In this document: positions 13,600 through 16,549 of the stretch, in pieces
How the letters are laid out: each line of letters begins with the position of its first letter
Position numbering within the stretch: position 1 is the stretch's first letter
DNA from: an uncultured Flavihumibacter sp.
GTDB lineage: Bacteria > Bacteroidota > Bacteroidia > Chitinophagales > Chitinophagaceae
Reading direction: 5' to 3'
DNA: 16,549 nucleotides
NCBI GenBank assembly: GCA_946481605.1
Contig: CAMLPA010000020.1
Location: 1-16,549, forward strand
Notes under the pieces: generated by a model
The model's database searches: none
Told to the model about the DNA's origin: nothing
Seen by the model: the letters and a program-made list of their open reading frames with translations, nothing else
Program-made: the position numbers and the translations under genes

Positions 13600-16549
13600 A
13601 TGCGCCCTTATCTTATTTTATCCGTACTGGTTTGTCTCAGTTTTTCCCTTTCTTTTGGACAGTCTGTTTCCTCTTCGAAACAAATTGGTTACAGTGAGTA
13701 TCCGGGATATGTAAGAGGATATGTATACGACAAGGACGGGAATTCCTATGCCCTGGTTAATTTCACCGGTTCATTTTCTCCGGATAGCACCACTACTTAT
13801 TCCGGAAATGGGGGTAATGATATACTGCTCATCAAATACAATCCTGACAAATCAATAGAATGGGCTAAAAACCTCGGTTCGTCACTTTCCGAATATTCTA
13901 ATTCCATTTCTCAGGATGGGAACGCCCTCTTTTACGATTCGGCCAGAAACGAGTTGCTTACCCTTGTGGGTATTATCTCTGACAAAGTATTGAGTAGTGT
14001 GCAATTCGCTAATACCACCGTTCAACTCCCTCCGGCTCAATATGGAGCCTCCCTGATTGTAAAGATGGACACTGATGGGAAAATGAAATGGATCAAATCA
14101 CTCACCACCTCACCTCAATATATACTACCGGGAAAGGAAAAAATCGATCTCTTTTTCACACGCTCATTCCCATCCTCAAGTCCTGTAAATTTCTTTATCG
14201 GGGACACAGCAATCAATATTTCACCAAATTTAATCCAGCCAAATACCTATTCGCTCCTTCATGCATCCATTGAACAAAATGGCATGTTGCAATCGATAAA
14301 TCAAATTCAGACAGTCAATCAACAAAGCTTTCAGATCACTAATATTATAGCGGCGAAAGACAGGTTCATCGCGTCCATTACGTTAGAAGGAGACTCCCTA
14401 TTGCTGAACAACCAAAAAGTACGCTTCACGGAATCAGCTTCTTCCAACCGTTATTTATTTACAATAGATACCTCCTTTGAAAAAATTGCTTCTATCTCCC
14501 TTCCTAACATTTCCATTTGGCCTCAGTTGTATGTGGAAGAAACCGATAGGATTTATTGTATGGGCACATTTCTCAACTCAGCATTTTACCACATTGGGGG
14601 GAGTTCTGTTCCGGCAAATAATGAGCAAATATTATTAGGTTTTAACAGAGACCTTGTTTTACATGAATCTCACAGGATAGCGCCTTTTTACGTGGGTTTG
14701 AATTATCCGATAAGGCGAAACTATCTTAAAGCAGGTCCAGTGATGAGATTCGGCGATAGTCTTTACTTTGCTTGCTCTATTACAGGAGGGAACGAATTCA
14801 CTGATGCGAATATTCCACCTGATAATGTCAATACACGCGTCTTTTTTAATCACCCAAAAACATTTGACCTTAACGGAAAATCCAACGCATTTATAGGGCA
14901 TACTGATATTTACTTACAGAACCCCGAACTCCATTGGATTGGAGAAATGGACGCGCCCAATCCATCCGGTCAGTTATTCTTATATCAAATGCAGGTGATC
15001 CGCAAACAAAAGCTGATTGAATTCATTCCTTCTGAAACAAAAGGAACAACGAGATGGCAATACGACCTTTCACAAAATGCGCTTATAACTAAAGATACCC
15101 TTAATACACTTGATCTGGCAGATCCTACACAGCACATTAATGTGAACACGGATGGCTCTTATGTTATTGCAGGAACATCGTTCGGCAAGTTGAAAATTGA
15201 TGAAGAACTTAGCATCAAAATAAGACCCAGAAAAGCAGGTATTTATTTCGCAGGAATATCTTCAGCTCAACAAACTTCCTGGATATCGAGAATTGAAAGT
15301 TCCTATGAAGTTGCTTCACTTCAACAATTCGAGCGAAATGGCGACAAATTCTATTTCTATGTCCATTTTTCAGGCCCACTGAACAGGCAAAATTTTGTAA
15401 AAGCCGGGGAAACAATCATTCCGACCGGAGCAAAGCAAAACGCGAACATTCTGGGGTATTTAGATAAAAACGGCCAGATCGTAGTAGTGTATCACCCAGG
15501 AGATGAAAATAAGGACATTTCTGGGGTAACCCTTACGGAATTTAGTTTTGATGAAAATACAGGAGAAGTGAATGCTCTTATGTACGCCAGAGAACTGTCC
15601 TCGTTAACTTTTTTTAAGAATAAAGGATTCCCGGGGCAGATTAATGATATTATCGTAAGATTCGATTCATTGTTGAATTATAAAGATGCAAGAGGAATAA
15701 AAATAACACCAGCTGCGAGTGGCTCCTATTTCTTTCAATTTTTGTCTTTAGCGGGAAGCAATAACAAAATTTTTCTTTCGGGAAAATCACTCCCAAGAAG
15801 TCCTTACGGGAAAATCTCAATGGAGATTTACAAAGGCGGCAACTTGTTGCAACAAATGGTGCTAGATACGATTGTGGCCAATGAGATTCGTTTATCCCTT
15901 ATAAAACTTCATTGGGAGGAAGGCGTCAAATGGCTAAAAAAAACCAATAAAACAACTGGCTCCAACTTAGTCTCCGTTGGCAACAACCAAATAAGAGAGG
16001 GTGAATTGAAGTACATGAATAACACGCTTTACATGTACTTCAAACTGCCGATTCAATTGCTGAATGCGTCCTATTATTGGGATAATCAGCTTGTCTCCCG
16101 ATCCGTTGCTGAAAATTCACAAAGTAATGAACGACTGGAATCTATTGTTGGTATGGACACGCTGGGAAACTTTAAATCAAAACTTTCTATATACGGAACA
16201 CCGTTGGCCCGAAGGTTAAAGAAAAAAAGAGGCAGCCATAGTATGATAGTCAGCCTGAACTACTATAATCAATTCAAAATAAACGAACAAACATTCACTT
16301 CTCAAGGTTTTGCAGATGCGGTAGGACTTATTATTGATTCAGCCCTTACAATAAGGAAAAGTATCCGCCTGCACTCCACTGCGCAGGAACATTTACAGGA
16401 TTTCGATTTCACACAAGATACCACCATATTACTAGCTGCTAATATCCAGAAAGAAACGAACATTGCCCTGCAAAGAACATCGAATTCAACCGTTAAAGAA
16501 GAGGATCTCCAGGAACAAAGTGTTATCATCACTTACCGTTCTACAATGA
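13600..16549 (+). CDS. Large secreted protein with degenerate beta-propeller-like repeats, 3' end outside window
   Basis: Starting at ATG 13600, the frame stays open for 983 codons to the window end with no stop, so the protein is incomplete. The N-terminus MRPYLILSVLVCLSFSLSFG is a clear signal peptide, cleaved near residue 20. The sequence then repeats a loose unit: four to five hydrophobic residues, an Asp/Asn turn, and a charged strand. Examples are NDILLIKYNPDKSIEWAKNL (~73-92), ASLIVKMDTDGKMKWIKSL (~150-168), NRYLFTIDTSFEKIASISL (~283), NDIIVRFDSLLNYKDARGI (~681) and DAVGLIIDSALTIRKSI (~905). The first copies resemble SBBP/propeller repeats. I recognise no enzyme motif. A C-terminal secretion domain of the type IX kind would be expected past the edge, which is inference. 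The gene is visibly more AT-rich than its neighbours (37% GC in 14281-14340 against 55% in 7501-7560). Confidence 0.8.
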   Translation, partial: MRPYLILSVLVCLSFSLSFGQSVSSSKQIGYSEYPGYVRGYVYDKDGNSYALVNFTGSFSPDSTTTYSGNGGNDILLIKYNPDKSIEWAKNLGSSLSEYSNSISQDGNALFYDSARNELLTLVGIISDKVLSSVQFANTTVQLPPAQYGASLIVKMDTDGKMKWIKSLTTSPQYILPGKEKIDLFFTRSFPSSSPVNFFIGDTAINISPNLIQPNTYSLLHASIEQNGMLQSINQIQTVNQQSFQITNIIAAKDRFIASITLEGDSLLLNNQKVRFTESASSNRYLFTIDTSFEKIASISLPNISIWPQLYVEETDRIYCMGTFLNSAFYHIGGSSVPANNEQILLGFNRDLVLHESHRIAPFYVGLNYPIRRNYLKAGPVMRFGDSLYFACSITGGNEFTDANIPPDNVNTRVFFNHPKTFDLNGKSNAFIGHTDIYLQNPELHWIGEMDAPNPSGQLFLYQMQVIRKQKLIEFIPSETKGTTRWQYDLSQNALITKDTLNTLDLADPTQHINVNTDGSYVIAGTSFGKLKIDEELSIKIRPRKAGIYFAGISSAQQTSWISRIESSYEVASLQQFERNGDKFYFYVHFSGPLNRQNFVKAGETIIPTGAKQNANILGYLDKNGQIVVVYHPGDENKDISGVTLTEFSFDENTGEVNALMYARELSSLTFFKNKGFPGQINDIIVRFDSLLNYKDARGIKITPAASGSYFFQFLSLAGSNNKIFLSGKSLPRSPYGKISMEIYKGGNLLQQMVLDTIVANEIRLSLIKLHWEEGVKWLKKTNKTTGSNLVSVGNNQIREGELKYMNNTLYMYFKLPIQLLNASYYWDNQLVSRSVAENSQSNERLESIVGMDTLGNFKSKLSIYGTPLARRLKKKRGSHSMIVSLNYYNQFKINEQTFTSQGFADAVGLIIDSALTIRKSIRLHSTAQEHLQDFDFTQDTTILLAANIQKETNIALQRTSNSTVKEEDLQEQSVIITYRSTM

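Overview
The window looks like a chromosomal segment of a Bacteroidota bacterium, most likely Chitinophagaceae or a close relative. The pointers are a SusC/SusD pair, a sigma factor of the Bacteroidetes-expanded ECF type next to a FecR with a DUF4974-like C-terminus, several outer-membrane lipoproteins, and A-rich start-codon leaders with no clear Shine-Dalgarno sequence. The species was inferred from gene content only.

Layout. The left edge (1-125, + strand) holds the tail of a nitroreductase-family gene. Positions 126-510 carry no gene, only degenerate short repeats and a strong 12-bp hairpin at 383-419 that probably ends the large minus-strand operon. From 10905 down to 511, all on the minus strand, runs a regulated outer-membrane uptake locus: ECF sigma factor, FecR-type anti-sigma factor, a 168-bp gap, SusC-type TonB-dependent transporter with an STN signalling domain, SusD-type lipoprotein, DUF4843-type lipoprotein, PKD-like family lipoprotein, and a secreted TlpA-like thioredoxin. 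The last five genes are separated by only 17, 16, 15 and 14 nt and are almost certainly one transcript. Upstream of the sigma gene, same strand, is an 812-aa secreted 'glutaminase A'-family (DUF4964/DUF5127/DUF4965/DUF1793) protein with an inserted jelly-roll domain. Diverging from it on the plus strand, from 13600 to the end of the window, is an open frame of at least 983 codons for a secreted, AT-rich protein with degenerate beta-propeller-like repeats; it continues past the right edge.

How the genes may work together. Ligand captured by SusD and the two extra lipoproteins would enter through SusC. The STN domain of SusC would report occupancy to the periplasmic part of FecR, which would free the sigma factor to raise expression of the locus. 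The thioredoxin would act in the periplasm, possibly on disulfides of imported or secreted substrate. No glycosidase or obvious carbohydrate enzyme is in the operon, so a peptide, protein-derived or metal-containing ligand is at least as likely as a glycan. This ligand assignment is inference.

The most interesting items are the four-lipoprotein-plus-thioredoxin uptake module, the large repeat protein at the right edge, a dispersed short repeat that occurs beside the nitroreductase and again between the sigma factor and the glutaminase-family gene, and an AACCAA motif at a nearly fixed distance before three start codons.
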